DNA from: Paenibacillus taiwanensis DSM 18679
GTDB taxonomy: Bacteria; Bacillota; Bacilli; Paenibacillales; Paenibacillaceae
DNA length: 64,000 nucleotides
Direction of reading: 5' to 3'
Assembly: GCF_000425125.1 (NCBI RefSeq)
Contig: NZ_AULE01000024.1
Coordinates: 306,963-370,962, forward strand
Shown: positions 1 to 9,066 of the stretch, one piece after another
Position numbering within the stretch: position 1 is the stretch's first letter
Layout of the letters: each line of letters starts with the position of its first letter
Notes under the pieces: model-generated
Databases searched by the model: none
The model's input: only the letters and a program-made list of their open reading frames with translations
Told to the model about the DNA's origin: nothing
Position numbers and translations under genes: made by a program

Positions 1-104
1 TAGACGGCAAACAAGTGGTCAAGGATGGCAATTGCACAACGCTTGATGAAGAACAAATTCGTTATGAAGCTTCGCAATGCTTTGAAGGCTTGCTTAGCCG
101 ATAG
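1..104 (+). CDS. 3' end of an unidentified protein gene
   Basis: An open frame enters from the left edge and stops at the TAG at 102-104. About 33 C-terminal residues are visible, ending in CFEGLLSR. The next gene (tseB) begins 15 bp later, so the two are probably co-transcribed. The tail is not distinctive enough to name; in Bacillus the gene before ypmB/tseB is a short conserved protein, but this end does not obviously match it. Confidence 0.5.
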   Translation, partial: DGKQVVKDGNCTTLDEEQIRYEASQCFEGLLSR

Positions 105-119
105 ACGTAGGAGGCGAAG

Positions 120-662
120 ATGGCCAGAACTCGAGCGAGGCGGCACAGCCGGATGAGGTTGTGGATATTAGCCGTATCTTTTGTCATAGTGTTGGTAGGA
201 TTTTTAACTGTTCGATATTTGATGTCGGTAACCGATATTGAGCATACGAAAGAAGCAGAGATCATTCAGCGTGCCCATAAAGCCATTGCACTGAAAGAAA
301 TTATCCATATAGACAAGTCCATATGGGATAACGTTTATTATATCGTAACAGGAAAAGACCAAACCGATGCTATACAGATGGTATGGGTAGGTGCTAAGGA
401 TACAGACCCTGTAACGGTGATGAAGGCAGCAGATGGTGTCTCGAAGGCGCAAATTACGGAAATGCTTCAGACGGAATATGCAGGCATTCATCTTGAACGT
501 GTTATTCCTGGCGTGAAAGCTAACGATAAGGGCGAACAAACATTTGTATGGCAGGCTCAGGTACGACGTCCGGATGAAAATGGTATTAGCCGATATTTTT
601 ATCATTTTTTTGATTTCAAGACGGGTGCAAAGCTGGATATATATGCAATGCCTAATCAATAA
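120..662 (+). CDS. tseB: TseB/YpmB-like cell-wall elongation regulator
   Basis: A 180-residue single-pass membrane protein. Residues about 13-34 form one hydrophobic segment after a basic N-terminus (MARTRARRHSRMR), giving an N-in, outside-facing domain. The exported part has the pattern of the YpmB/TseB family (DUF5590 plus PepSY-like fold), with short motifs such as YYIVTGK and MVWVG and a C-terminal YHFFDFKTG. In Bacillus subtilis TseB acts at the membrane with PBP2A in lateral wall elongation; that role is carried over by family. The ATG at 120 has AGGAGG five bases upstream. In B. subtilis aspB and asnS follow; here a hairpin and a convergent gene follow instead. Confidence 0.8.
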   Translation: MARTRARRHSRMRLWILAVSFVIVLVGFLTVRYLMSVTDIEHTKEAEIIQRAHKAIALKEIIHIDKSIWDNVYYIVTGKDQTDAIQMVWVGAKDTDPVTVMKAADGVSKAQITEMLQTEYAGIHLERVIPGVKANDKGEQTFVWQAQVRRPDENGISRYFYHFFDFKTGAKLDIYAMPNQ

Positions 663-691
663 TACGCTAGGGGCTATGCCCCTAGCGTATT
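661..691. terminator. Bidirectional hairpin terminator after tseB
   Basis: A perfect 14-bp stem (AATACGCTAGGGGC) with a TAT loop sits right at the tseB stop codon, between tseB and the convergent LPMO gene. The A/T base of the stem on both sides fits a terminator used from both directions. Confidence 0.75.
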
Positions 692-718
692 ATTGTGGAT
701 GGGGTCAAAATAATGAAT

Positions 719-2074
719 TTATTTCAGCTGCCACAAAGCAGGTACATTGCTTGGTTCCCAACCAAGTAATGAAGTGTGCGGCTGACGGCACTCATATACG
801 TTACCATTGTAGCTAACTTTTGTGCCGACGGTATATGTCGTATTAGGTGCCCACGCAGGAACAGTAGGTGTAGCGGCAGTTGTAGCGCTAATGGCATTGC
901 TGTCTGCGGATACGTTATTAGCTGCGTCAAATGCACGCACCGTAAACGTGTAAGTCGTGTTGGCGCTTAAACCTGTCACGACGTAACTAGTCGTTGTTGC
1001 GCCGGATACAGTCCCCACTAAGGTGGTTCCTTGATATACACGGTAACCTGCTACGCCAACATTGTCAGTAGATGCACTCCACATTAACGATACACTAGTA
1101 GACGTTGGTGTGCCCATCACGTGTAAGCCGGTTGGCACAGTTGGTGCTTGCGTATCTACTGGAACGGGTGGCGTAGTGACAGTAATGGCATTGCTTGCAG
1201 CCGATATGTTGCCAGCCGCATCAAAGGCTTTGACAGAGAACGTATAAGCGGTGTTGGAAATAAGTCCGGTTACGGTGTAGTTTAATGTCGATCCAGTCAC
1301 AGCAGCAACAAGGGTACTGCCGTTATAGATGTAGTATCCTGTTACGCCTACATTATCGGTAGACGCGTTCCAAGCCAATGATACTGAAGTTGATGTGATG
1401 GCAGTAGAGTTAAGAGCAGAGGGAGCAGTTGGTGCTTGGGGATCAGTAGGGTTGCTGCCGCCAAAGTTCACATCAATGACATTATAAAACGCATTTCCTG
1501 TATCCGCGATTTCCCACACAGCTAAGATGACATGATAGCCAGAACGATCTGTAGGCACGTTGCACGTATCGGAATACGTAAATGGAGGTCGTGCGCCGCC
1601 ATAATTAACAGAGCAGAACGGGGTAAGGTCAAAGGAAGCGCGCGTAAGTGCTGAATTAGGGTTCCAATTAGGCTTTGTAATATAGTATTTCCAACTCGTT
1701 GTGGCATGAGCAGCTGTCAGCTTCCAATTAAAAGTAGTCTGGCCACCGCTAATGTTCACTTTCGTCCAACGTGTAGCAGATTGCTCATCTAGCTTAGGGA
1801 ATGCACCGTTAGCGCTTGCAATCTTCCCGTCCGCAGGGCCTGCGTTAGGGAAGCCTTTAGGGGCTTCCAAGCTTTGTGGTTCATAAATGATAGCGCCGCA
1901 ATCTGTGTTCTGACCTAATTTACATAAAGCGGCACGACTGGCTGGCCCCTCTATATATCCGTGCCCAAATGCTTTATCTGAAAAAAGTACCATACATATA
2001 GCAGCAATAAACATCACGCCACACGCCATCAATAGCTTGGTCATCACTTGGTTCGACAATCGAAGTTGATTCAT
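719..2074 (-). CDS. Secreted chitin-active lytic polysaccharide monooxygenase (AA10) with two FnIII domains and a CBM5/12-type module
   Basis: A 451-residue exported protein. The signal peptide (residues 1-37) ends in KAFG, so the mature protein starts with His38 ([10 protein letters not shown]), the N-terminal histidine of the AA10 copper brace. The second ligand His123 lies in TAAHATTSW and the axial aromatic Phe196 in NAFYNVIDV. Two FnIII domains follow (about 218-302 and 313-397; both contain [10 protein letters not shown]), then a chitin-binding module (405-451, with [13 protein letters not shown] and a final LW). The enzyme oxidatively cleaves crystalline chitin outside the cell. Ribosome site GAGGAGG precedes the ATG. 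It is monocistronic and convergent with tseB. Confidence is high from the intact copper ligands and domain order. Confidence 0.95.
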   Translation of the reverse strand: MNQLRLSNQVMTKLLMACGVMFIAAICMVLFSDKAFGHGYIEGPASRAALCKLGQNTDCGAIIYEPQSLEAPKGFPNAGPADGKIASANGAFPKLDEQSATRWTKVNISGGQTTFNWKLTAAHATTSWKYYITKPNWNPNSALTRASFDLTPFCSVNYGGARPPFTYSDTCNVPTDRSGYHVILAVWEIADTGNAFYNVIDVNFGGSNPTDPQAPTAPSALNSTAITSTSVSLAWNASTDNVGVTGYYIYNGSTLVAAVTGSTLNYTVTGLISNTAYTFSVKAFDAAGNISAASNAITVTTPPVPVDTQAPTVPTGLHVMGTPTSTSVSLMWSASTDNVGVAGYRVYQGTTLVGTVSGATTTSYVVTGLSANTTYTFTVRAFDAANNVSADSNAISATTAATPTVPAWAPNTTYTVGTKVSYNGNVYECRQPHTSLLGWEPSNVPALWQLK

Positions 2075-2684
2075 ATCATTAACCTCCTCAGATTTGGGAA
2101 AATGACAATCTATAAAATTCGATAATGAGCTTCAGAAAATGGACGTTATAACCTCCTTTCCATACATGTGTTATTAAAGCGATAACATTATGATCTTCAA
2201 GCGGCAAGGAACACTCCTTTCTAGGACTAGATTTATATAAACTCATATGAGCTCATATACGAGGTGAGATCGAAAACATTAGGTGTGTTGTCGATAAATC
2301 AGCTGGGAAATGACTAGTTGATAACAGATAACTGGAGTGGTGTTCATAACGGATGAAGTTGGAAGAGGGAAGATGACTTGTCCTTATCATATCTCAAATT
2401 GTGAACGTTGTGTGAACTAAAGATTTTAACAAAATTTAATACATCATCATTTTTATTAATTGATAACGTATAAACTTTGCGGCTCTAAATAATGAACAGC
2501 CTTCATTGGACTGCAATAATACGTATACGCAAAGCGGATTACGGATTAGAACTAAATTGTTCATAAATTTAATGGGAATTCGGTCTTCAAAATAAAACCT
2601 TGCATGTCAAAGGAGCATCGCTCTATCGACGGTGGCAATGTCCCTTCGACATGAAATATACTGGCAAGGTTACTTTCCTGAAAC
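2075..2684. other. Intergenic region upstream of the LPMO gene
   Basis: About 610 bp without a convincing gene. Near the LPMO it holds the ribosome site and leader. A perfect 14-bp palindrome, ATATGAGCTCATAT, lies at 2245-2258 and could bind a regulator. Near 2606-2660 an imperfect inverted repeat (ATGTCAAAGG and CCTTCGACAT) could be the terminator of the HXXEE gene. The rest is AT-rich with no frame longer than about 60 codons. Confidence 0.4.
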
Positions 2685-3317
2685 TTATATGGTTTTAGAC
2701 TTGTACGGGCCTAACTGCTTATCAGAAAAGCTGTGCTGTGAGTTTTTATCTTTTAACCACATGTTACCTTTAATAATCAAAATATAGACTGCTACAAAAA
2801 AGTATATGGTGCCGAGAATCCAATCCAGCGTATTTACTAGCTGATAGGTCACGATATGATAGATATACCATCCACCAATGGGTAAATGAAGTGTAACAAC
2901 TGCAAATAAGCCTGGATTATAGATGGTTTTGGTTTTCATATTGGCGAAGATGCCATGCCATATAAATTGGAAAAATCCCATGAAGATAGGAGCAAGTGCA
3001 AGCCAAATGACGTTAGGAAAAAAGACGGGCAGAAGATAGAATACGTAAGCAATAATCAAATTAATGATCATGGCAGATTGGGTATTAAGCGGATATCGAT
3101 CTGGACGGTCACTCTTAAAAATAACGACATTAAATAGCCCTGCAAAGTAACCTGGCCAACGATACTCTTCATATTGATGCACAAGAATAGCTACAAAGCT
3201 GAGCCACAACAAAATGCTTAATTCAGACATGCTATTGCCGTATACACCCAAGCTCACACATACGATAACGCCGATAAGCATACCTAGATCAGACCAGTAT
3301 TTTCGCAAGAAGTTCAT
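2685..3317 (-). CDS. HXXEE-domain integral membrane protein
   Basis: A 210-residue polytopic membrane protein with about six hydrophobic segments. It carries the family-defining motif HQYEEY (His47-Glu51) at the end of the second segment, and a second conserved histidine region (WHGIFANM). Function of the HXXEE family is unknown; the conserved His/Glu suggest a membrane-embedded metal or catalytic site. It lies 20 bp downstream of a TetR-type regulator on the same strand and is almost certainly its co-transcribed partner. Confidence 0.75.
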   Translation of the reverse strand: MNFLRKYWSDLGMLIGVIVCVSLGVYGNSMSELSILLWLSFVAILVHQYEEYRWPGYFAGLFNVVIFKSDRPDRYPLNTQSAMIINLIIAYVFYLLPVFFPNVIWLALAPIFMGFFQFIWHGIFANMKTKTIYNPGLFAVVTLHLPIGGWYIYHIVTYQLVNTLDWILGTIYFFVAVYILIIKGNMWLKDKNSQHSFSDKQLGPYKSKTI

Positions 3318-3337
3318 CGTAACTCTCTCCTCTACGC

Positions 3338-3934
3338 CTAGTGATTGTGGTTGTTAAAATAGCGTTCAAACAACAAATCAATCTGCTGCTCAGTTGCCCC
3401 CATCTTCACGCCAGCTCCGCCTTCCAGAATAGGCCGCATGAGTGCGGGCAAAAAAATGGCACCAAACACTTGCATCAGCATCGTCATGAGTTGGTCAGGC
3501 TGTCGTTCATCCGTCATTTCAGACAACACATGCTGTACTTTGTCAAAGCCGGTAGCCTGTAGAAACTCGCCATATTCCACCTGTGAGGTAAACATTCTGG
3601 TGCCCATAGCAATTGTGCGAGCTACAAGTTCCGGATACTGTTGAATAACTTGTACATAATGGAGCAGAAACGACTTGAGTCGTTGCGAAGGTGCCATAGA
3701 CAAATCGTCCAGTAATTCAAACGACTCTTGAAATCCCGATAACAAATGCTTGATTACTTCATTAATAAGCTTATCCTTCGAGCCAAAGTAATAATTAACG
3801 AGTGAAATGTTTGTATCAGACCTTGCCGCGATTTTGCGGATTGTGATGCTTTCGAAGCCGTCCTCCTTGATCATGTCGAGAGCGGTCGCCAATATTTTGG
3901 CTTTTGTATCGTTGCTAGGATCGGATTGGACCAT
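3338..3934 (-). CDS. TetR/AcrR-family repressor
   Basis: A 198-residue regulator. The N-terminal helix-turn-helix (about residues 10-60) has the TetR signature, with ITIRKIAARSDTNISLVNYY followed by FGSKDKL. The remaining helical ligand domain is not recognisable for any specific effector. It heads a two-gene operon with the HXXEE membrane protein and has a near-palindrome just upstream of its ribosome site (AGGAGGC), which points to autorepression. Confidence 0.88.
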   Translation of the reverse strand: MVQSDPSNDTKAKILATALDMIKEDGFESITIRKIAARSDTNISLVNYYFGSKDKLINEVIKHLLSGFQESFELLDDLSMAPSQRLKSFLLHYVQVIQQYPELVARTIAMGTRMFTSQVEYGEFLQATGFDKVQHVLSEMTDERQPDQLMTMLMQVFGAIFLPALMRPILEGGAGVKMGATEQQIDLLFERYFNNHNH

Positions 3935-3955
3935 AAAAAGCCTCCTTTATGTAAT

Positions 3956-3982
3956 TTAAACAATGTTTAAAACGTTGTTTAA
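3956..3982. promoter_or_regulatory. Probable TetR operator
   Basis: The inverted repeat TTAAACAATGTTT and AAAACGTTGTTTAA lies about 22 bp upstream of the TetR start codon. Position, dyad symmetry and AT-rich arms are typical of a TetR autoregulatory operator. Confidence 0.6.
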
Positions 3983-4107
3983 GATGAGTTTAGCACTTCT
4001 CTTTTAACTATGCAATAGGAGATTTGTTAAGCCATACATCGGATACCTGTTGCCGTATGATTCGTATGATCCCTCGTCGCTTTCGCTGCAAACAGCGCCA
4101 ACATAAA

Positions 4108-4147
4108 AAGGATATAGATGACCTCTTGTGAGATCGTCCATATCCTT
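4108..4147. terminator. Hairpin downstream of the VOC gene
   Basis: AAGGATAT and ATATCCTT form an 8-bp stem, extended by GAC/GTC, just beyond the end of the leftward VOC gene. It probably ends that transcript; the T-run is weak. Confidence 0.4.
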
Positions 4148-4165
4148 GTCGTTCATTTATTTGGG

Positions 4166-4594
4166 TTACCCGCAATCTTCTTCGCTCATACAGTTTACTT
4201 GCCATTCGATGCCATATTTGTCGACTACACTGCCGTAACATTTACTCCAAAACGTTTCTTGCAGTTCCATTCTTACAGAACCGCCTTCCTTTAACTTGTT
4301 AAAATAAGCTCTTAGCTTTTCTTCTTCTTGCGAGACAAGTGCAAGACTTATATTGTTTCCTTCAACAAAGGGCATATCCGGAAAAACGTCGGAGAACATG
4401 ACATTGCTTCCGCTGATGGAGAGTCTTGTATGCATGATAAGATGCTTAGCTGCTTCCGGGAGCGGGTATTCTGGGTTCTGAGGTGCCTCACCGAAGGTCA
4501 TAAATTGAGGTTGCTCCGTCTCAAACACATCTGCATAAAATGTGACGGCCTCCCGACAGTTTCCATTAAAATTAATATACACATCTACTGACAT
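4166..4594 (-). CDS. VOC-superfamily (PhnB-like) protein
   Basis: A 142-residue protein of the glyoxalase/bleomycin-resistance fold, closest in pattern to the PhnB / YjdN group. It opens with SVDVYINFNGNCREAVTFY, and later shows FxDVFPDMPF and the second-half motif FWSKCYGSVVDKYGIEWQ. Members of this group have no assigned substrate. It stands alone on the minus strand with a good ribosome site (AAAGGAG). Confidence 0.8.
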   Translation of the reverse strand: MSVDVYINFNGNCREAVTFYADVFETEQPQFMTFGEAPQNPEYPLPEAAKHLIMHTRLSISGSNVMFSDVFPDMPFVEGNNISLALVSQEEEKLRAYFNKLKEGGSVRMELQETFWSKCYGSVVDKYGIEWQVNCMSEEDCG

Positions 4595-4744
4595 CTACAT
4601 CGCTCCTTTGTTTGTTTCCTTCATTCTGGTAATGACAGCATGTCCACATGATAGTATGTCATCATGCCTGGTTAATTATACTATAAATGTGGACGAGTAA
4701 GTGAGCGATTTGATCTTAAAATATTTAAATTTCACATATTATCG

Positions 4745-5761
4745 CTAACGTTTATAAACTTGGCGATACCGAGAAGGGGTTATACGCTCAAACTTTTTAA
4801 ACGTTTTAATAAAGTAGCTAGGTTCGCTGAACCCCAATTCATTGCTAATTTGCGATATGGGCAAATCTGTAGTCTCTAGTATATGTTTGGCCCACTCCAT
4901 CTTTAATCTTGGCACAAACACCGAAAAATTTTCTCCAGTCTCCTTCGTAAACATGCGACTAAAATAGCTGGCGCTGACATGGCAAAGTGCGGCCATATCC
5001 GTCAGCTTTACGTTTTCATTTTTGTGCGTGTACATATAATCAAACGCCGGTTGCAGCATCACATTGCTGGATTTTTTTTGTTGCAGCGACAATTTCGCAA
5101 TCTGACTGTCAATTAAAGTATGCTCCAGTTCATTTTTGATCGTAACGATGCTGCGATACGAATGTCCAGCTAATGAATCGGCTAAAGGCGTGTCGTTGAG
5201 TAACGTTTGCCGGTACATTTCAATGGTTGAATTTTTTAGAACGGCTTCTTCGACAATGTAATTGCAAAGATGGTACAGCATTTCCGATATCGTGCTCACT
5301 TCGTCATAGCTCAGTAAGGGGAGTGAACTGTAATCTTGTTCGAGACTGCGAAATTTGTGATGGGAATCGGCATTTGTGGGTCGGTTCACGATTTGTTCTA
5401 ACTCCATCGGGTTGTCCCGCAGCTTTACTTGGCCTGCCATAATGGCACCCATATATTGATTGTTGATTATAATCGGGATCGCTATATCAACGATGTTAAA
5501 ATGACAGAGATAAATATAGGGCTTATTGAGTCGCACCGCCTCCAAGCCGCCACGAGCATCACATTTTTGGCAGTATGGTGATAATGCTTCATCTTTGCGG
5601 ACGGCCTGACAGAAGCTTTGGCAGTGGCTGTGCGCGGTAACAGGCACGCCTTTATAGTCGGTTGTAATGATGGCCATTTTGGTAACTAAGGATAGCGAAT
5701 CTTGCAGTTTTTGCCACTTTTCCATATCTATAATATGATCCAGATGAAAATGAGAACTCAT
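4745..5761 (-). CDS. PocR-domain AraC-family activator, probably of the adjacent glycerol/dihydroxyacetone genes
   Basis: With the start at 5761 (AAAGGAG nine bases upstream; an upstream ATG at 5794 lacks one) the protein has 338 residues. Residues about 5-165 form a PocR-type sensory domain with four cysteines (HCQSFC and YCQKC) and the motif YMGAIMAGQV. The last 100 residues hold two AraC helix-turn-helices, ending in SEPSYFIKTFKKFERITPSR. PocR domains are associated with sensing small diols or related hydrocarbons, as in PocR of the propanediol regulon. The gene is divergent from gldA and dhaKL, so it is the natural candidate for their activator; that assignment is inferred from context. 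Confidence 0.85.
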   Translation of the reverse strand: MSSHFHLDHIIDMEKWQKLQDSLSLVTKMAIITTDYKGVPVTAHSHCQSFCQAVRKDEALSPYCQKCDARGGLEAVRLNKPYIYLCHFNIVDIAIPIIINNQYMGAIMAGQVKLRDNPMELEQIVNRPTNADSHHKFRSLEQDYSSLPLLSYDEVSTISEMLYHLCNYIVEEAVLKNSTIEMYRQTLLNDTPLADSLAGHSYRSIVTIKNELEHTLIDSQIAKLSLQQKKSSNVMLQPAFDYMYTHKNENVKLTDMAALCHVSASYFSRMFTKETGENFSVFVPRLKMEWAKHILETTDLPISQISNELGFSEPSYFIKTFKKFERITPSRYRQVYKR

Positions 5762-5957
5762 AGTCGTTTGCTCCTTTAGCGCGAGTCGTGTCATTATAAC
5801 ATAATAATCGGATTAGAGGACAAGATAGTACCATTTTGTCAAATAAGGATAAAATAATACGATGGAATAACGCTTTATTTTGCAGGAATAGTCCCATGCT
5901 ATCCCCTTACATCGTCCCTATAATGGAGATACAAGAACACAGAGGAGGATGACGCAC
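5762..5957. promoter_or_regulatory. Divergent promoter region between the PocR-AraC regulator and gldA
   Basis: The 196-bp gap holds a TATAAT -10 box at 5919-5924 reading toward gldA and another (ATTATA on the plus strand, 5793-5798) reading toward the regulator. Neither has a good -35 hexamer, which fits dependence on an activator. The gldA ribosome site GAGGAGG is at 5942-5948. Confidence 0.45.
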
Positions 5958-7085
5958 ATGAGAAAAGCGTTTATAAGTCCAGCCAAATATGTACAAGGTG
6001 AAAATGAGCTATTAAACTTAGGGTACTTCATCAAAACGTTTGGTCATTCAGCCTTACTAATTGCACATGCTGATGATGTACAACGTGTAAAGCAGCAGCT
6101 TGAACATACAAAGAATACTTATCATGTTACTATTGTTGAGAGCGGTTTCAATGGGGAGTGCTCACGTCAGGAAGTTAAGCGTTTGCAGCAGCTTGCAAAG
6201 GAGCATAACTGCGCTTGTACGATAGGTCTAGGCGGAGGTAAAGCGATTGATACAGCAAAATGTGTCGCCGCTGGCGAGGCGTTAATTATCGTACCTACAA
6301 TTGCAGCGACGGATGCACCGACAAGTCACTCGGCAGTTTTGTATTCTCCAGAAGGTGAATTTGACGATTATGCTTATTTCAAACAAAGCCCAAGTGTCGT
6401 TATGATTGATACGACTGTAATCGCCAATGCGCCAACACGCTTTCTCGTAGCTGGTATGGGTGATGCGTTGTCCACATACTTTGAGGCTCGAGCAACGGCT
6501 CATTCTTACTCAAACGTAAATGCAGGACTGCCGTGTGGTTCGAGCACTGGAGTAGGTCCTGCGAAGGGAACGAAGGCAGCTTTTGCCCTTGCCAAGCTGT
6601 GTTATGAGACACTGTTGGAAGATGGTGCTAAAGCGAAAATTGCCTGTGATGCCAACTTAGTAACACCTGCGCTTGAAAATATTATCGAGACGAATATTTT
6701 GTTGTCCGGTTTAGGGTTTGAGAGTGGTGGCCTGGCGGCTGCGCATGCTATTCACAACGGGTTAACTTCGCTTGAAGGTACCCACTCGTATTATCATGGA
6801 GAAAAAGTCGCATTTACGACATTGGTACAACTGGTACTTGAAAATGCGACATCAGCGGAAATAAATCAAGTGCTGCAATTTTGTCTTAGTGTTGGCTTGC
6901 CGATCTGCCTTGCAGATATCGGCGTGACAAGTGTAACAGACGACGAGCTGCGTGAAGTAGCCCGCAAAGCTTGCATACCGGAAGAATCGATTCATTCTAT
7001 GCCGTTCCCGGTTAATGAAGATCAAGTAGTGGCAGCAATTCGGGTCGCAGATCAGCTAGGGCAGCAATTTAAACTAAAAGGGTGA
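5958..7085 (+). CDS. gldA: Glycerol dehydrogenase, iron-containing alcohol dehydrogenase family
   Basis: A 375-residue NAD-dependent enzyme oxidising glycerol to dihydroxyacetone. It starts MRKAFISPAKYVQGENEL, typical of GldA, and has the dinucleotide loop GLGGGKAIDTAK (about 91-102). The metal ligands appear intact: Asp169 in GMGDALSTYFEAR, His263 in AAAHAIHNGL and His280 in YYHGEKVAF. The ATG at 5958 is preferred because GAGGAGG lies nine bases before it; the ATG at 5949 touches that site. Its stop overlaps the region of the next gene's start, so the product feeds directly into dihydroxyacetone kinase. Confidence 0.93.
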   Translation: MRKAFISPAKYVQGENELLNLGYFIKTFGHSALLIAHADDVQRVKQQLEHTKNTYHVTIVESGFNGECSRQEVKRLQQLAKEHNCACTIGLGGGKAIDTAKCVAAGEALIIVPTIAATDAPTSHSAVLYSPEGEFDDYAYFKQSPSVVMIDTTVIANAPTRFLVAGMGDALSTYFEARATAHSYSNVNAGLPCGSSTGVGPAKGTKAAFALAKLCYETLLEDGAKAKIACDANLVTPALENIIETNILLSGLGFESGGLAAAHAIHNGLTSLEGTHSYYHGEKVAFTTLVQLVLENATSAEINQVLQFCLSVGLPICLADIGVTSVTDDELREVARKACIPEESIHSMPFPVNEDQVVAAIRVADQLGQQFKLKG

Positions 7086-7090
7086 GTGCT

Positions 7091-8845
7091 TTGAAAAAAA
7101 TTATTAATCAGCCGGAAACACTGGTACGGGAAATGTGTAGTGGACTTGTGCTTGCACATCCGGAACTAACATTTAACAGTAAATATAAAATTGTTCAAAA
7201 AAAAGAAATCAATCGTAACAAAGTGACGTTAATTAGCGGTGGGGGCAGTGGACATGAACCTGCACATGCCGGATTTGTTGGAACAGGGATGCTAGATGTT
7301 GCGGTTTGCGGCGATGTGTTTGCTTCGCCTTCTCAGATTCAGGTTTATCAAGCGATCAAAGCATCTGCTAGTCAACAAGGCACTTTGCTTATCATTAAAA
7401 ATTACAGCGGCGACATAATGAACTTCAAAAATGCGGCGCATCTTGCAAGTGAGGATGGCATCGACGTAGATTATGTAAAAGTGGATGATGACATTGCAGT
7501 AGAGGACAGCCTGTATACCGTTGGTCGAAGAGGTGTTGCAGGAACTGTGCTTGTGCATAAGATTGCTGGTGCAGCCGCTGAAGAAGGCAAAACTTTAGCA
7601 GAAGTGAAGGAAATTGCACAGCGCGCCATCGATCATACACGTAGTATCGGATTTGCATTGACTTCGTGCACCGTTCCCGCCAAAGGAACACCAACATTCG
7701 AACTAAACGACAATGAGATCGAATATGGTGTCGGTATTCATGGCGAGCCAGGCATTCGCAGAGAGCAAAATGTATCTGCGAATCAATTAGCCAAGAAGAT
7801 GGTAACCGATCTATTCCGTGACATGAATATTAACGACGGTTCAGAGATCGCAGTATTAGTTAACGGCTTTGGTGGATCACCGCTGCAAGAATTGTATTTA
7901 CTAGCTAACGCGGTTGTTAAAGAGATAAACCAACACGATGTGAGCATCGTAAACATGTTTGTTGGTAACTACATGACTAGCATCGATATGGCGGGCGCAT
8001 CGGTGTCAATTATTCGACTAGATGAACAGCTTAAACATTATTTGGCGGCTAGCTGCAGTACGCCGGCGCTGCAAATTTCGGGTCCGTTCACCCCACCACG
8101 TGTAGCAGAAGTGTATACGAGCACAGAAGAGAAGGAAGACGTGTCCTACCGCTGTGAAACGGATCAGAAGTATGCCAAAACAGAACACGATATGTTCACG
8201 CTTAACAATCTGATTTTCCTGACAGACAAGATGAGTGAGATTATTATTGAAAATGAAGTCCCGTTTTGCGAGTTGGATTCGCACGCAGGCGACGGCGACT
8301 TTGGTATGAGTGTCGCTAAAGGATTTAAGCAGTTGAAGCGAGAGTGGAAGGAGCTCACTCAATATCACACCGGAAACATCGGTGACTTCCTGAATGCTTG
8401 CTCGCTGATCATTATGGAGCACTGCGGGGGTGCATCTGGCCCGATTTGGGGTTCTGCATTCCGAGCTGCCAGTAAATATGCTGGCGCCAAGAACGTCTTG
8501 TCGGTAGCTGAATTTGCTGGTATGATGGCGGCTGTAGTGAAGGGCATTCAAGATACAGGGGAACGTTCATTTGGACGTGGAGCTGTTGTAGGAGATAAGA
8601 CGTTGATCGATGCCTTGGCTCCATTTGCAGAAGCATGGGGGCGCAGTGCAGAAGACGGCGACAGTCTCCAATTGGCTGCCGTTAAAGCTGCGGAAGCAGC
8701 CGTCCAAGGCGCTAAGCATACGGAATCGATCGTAGCCCGGATGGGTAGAGCGGGAACGGTGGGTGAACGCAGTCTGGGATATCCCGATGCGGGCGCACAT
8801 GCTTTGGGTGTAATCTTCACGAAGCTGGCGCAAGTGATTGAATAG
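7091..8845 (+). CDS. dhaK: ATP-dependent dihydroxyacetone kinase, fused DhaK-DhaL
   Basis: A 584-residue single-chain kinase. The DhaK half (about 1-330) has the glycine-rich SGGGSGHEPAHAGFVG and the substrate-binding histidine in GVGIHGEPG (about residue 217). The DhaL half (from about 367) has the nucleotide and metal site LDSHAGDGDFGMS. The K-L fusion is the ATP-dependent form, unlike the PTS-dependent split form, and phosphorylates dihydroxyacetone made by GldA. The TTG at 7091 (MKKIINQPE) is the likelier start, six bases after AAAGGGTGA; a GTG at 7082 overlapping the gldA stop is the alternative. Confidence 0.93.
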   Translation: MKKIINQPETLVREMCSGLVLAHPELTFNSKYKIVQKKEINRNKVTLISGGGSGHEPAHAGFVGTGMLDVAVCGDVFASPSQIQVYQAIKASASQQGTLLIIKNYSGDIMNFKNAAHLASEDGIDVDYVKVDDDIAVEDSLYTVGRRGVAGTVLVHKIAGAAAEEGKTLAEVKEIAQRAIDHTRSIGFALTSCTVPAKGTPTFELNDNEIEYGVGIHGEPGIRREQNVSANQLAKKMVTDLFRDMNINDGSEIAVLVNGFGGSPLQELYLLANAVVKEINQHDVSIVNMFVGNYMTSIDMAGASVSIIRLDEQLKHYLAASCSTPALQISGPFTPPRVAEVYTSTEEKEDVSYRCETDQKYAKTEHDMFTLNNLIFLTDKMSEIIIENEVPFCELDSHAGDGDFGMSVAKGFKQLKREWKELTQYHTGNIGDFLNACSLIIMEHCGGASGPIWGSAFRAASKYAGAKNVLSVAEFAGMMAAVVKGIQDTGERSFGRGAVVGDKTLIDALAPFAEAWGRSAEDGDSLQLAAVKAAEAAVQGAKHTESIVARMGRAGTVGERSLGYPDAGAHALGVIFTKLAQVIE

Positions 8846-8912
8846 GTGATAGAGGAAGCCGGCAAGAGGATATACATTTGTATGGAATGAACTAAATGAT
8901 CTATCTTATCCA

Positions 8913-8947
8913 ACCGGAGCGTTAGCCTGATAACGCTTCGGTTTTTT
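8913..8947 (+). terminator. Terminator of the gldA-dhaKL operon
   Basis: The stem ACCGGAGCGTTA pairs with TAACGCTTCGGT (one G-U), with a short loop and a run of six T at 8942-8947. Confidence 0.85.
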
Positions 8948-9008
8948 GTGCAGCACGAGTATTCGAGATCAGATACAGCTATTATTCTTTCCTCGCCCAA
9001 TAAATAGA

Positions 9009-9039
9009 CACAGCCTGGAACAAGAGGTTCGCGGCTGTG
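9009..9039 (-). terminator. Terminator for the secreted CYTH-like gene
   Basis: CACAGCC (9009-9015) pairs with GGCTGTG (9033-9039). On the minus strand it lies just past the stop codon of the leftward gene and is followed by a T-rich tract. Confidence 0.5.
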
Positions 9040-9066
9040 CCTTTATATTAACGTTAGTAGCAAAAA

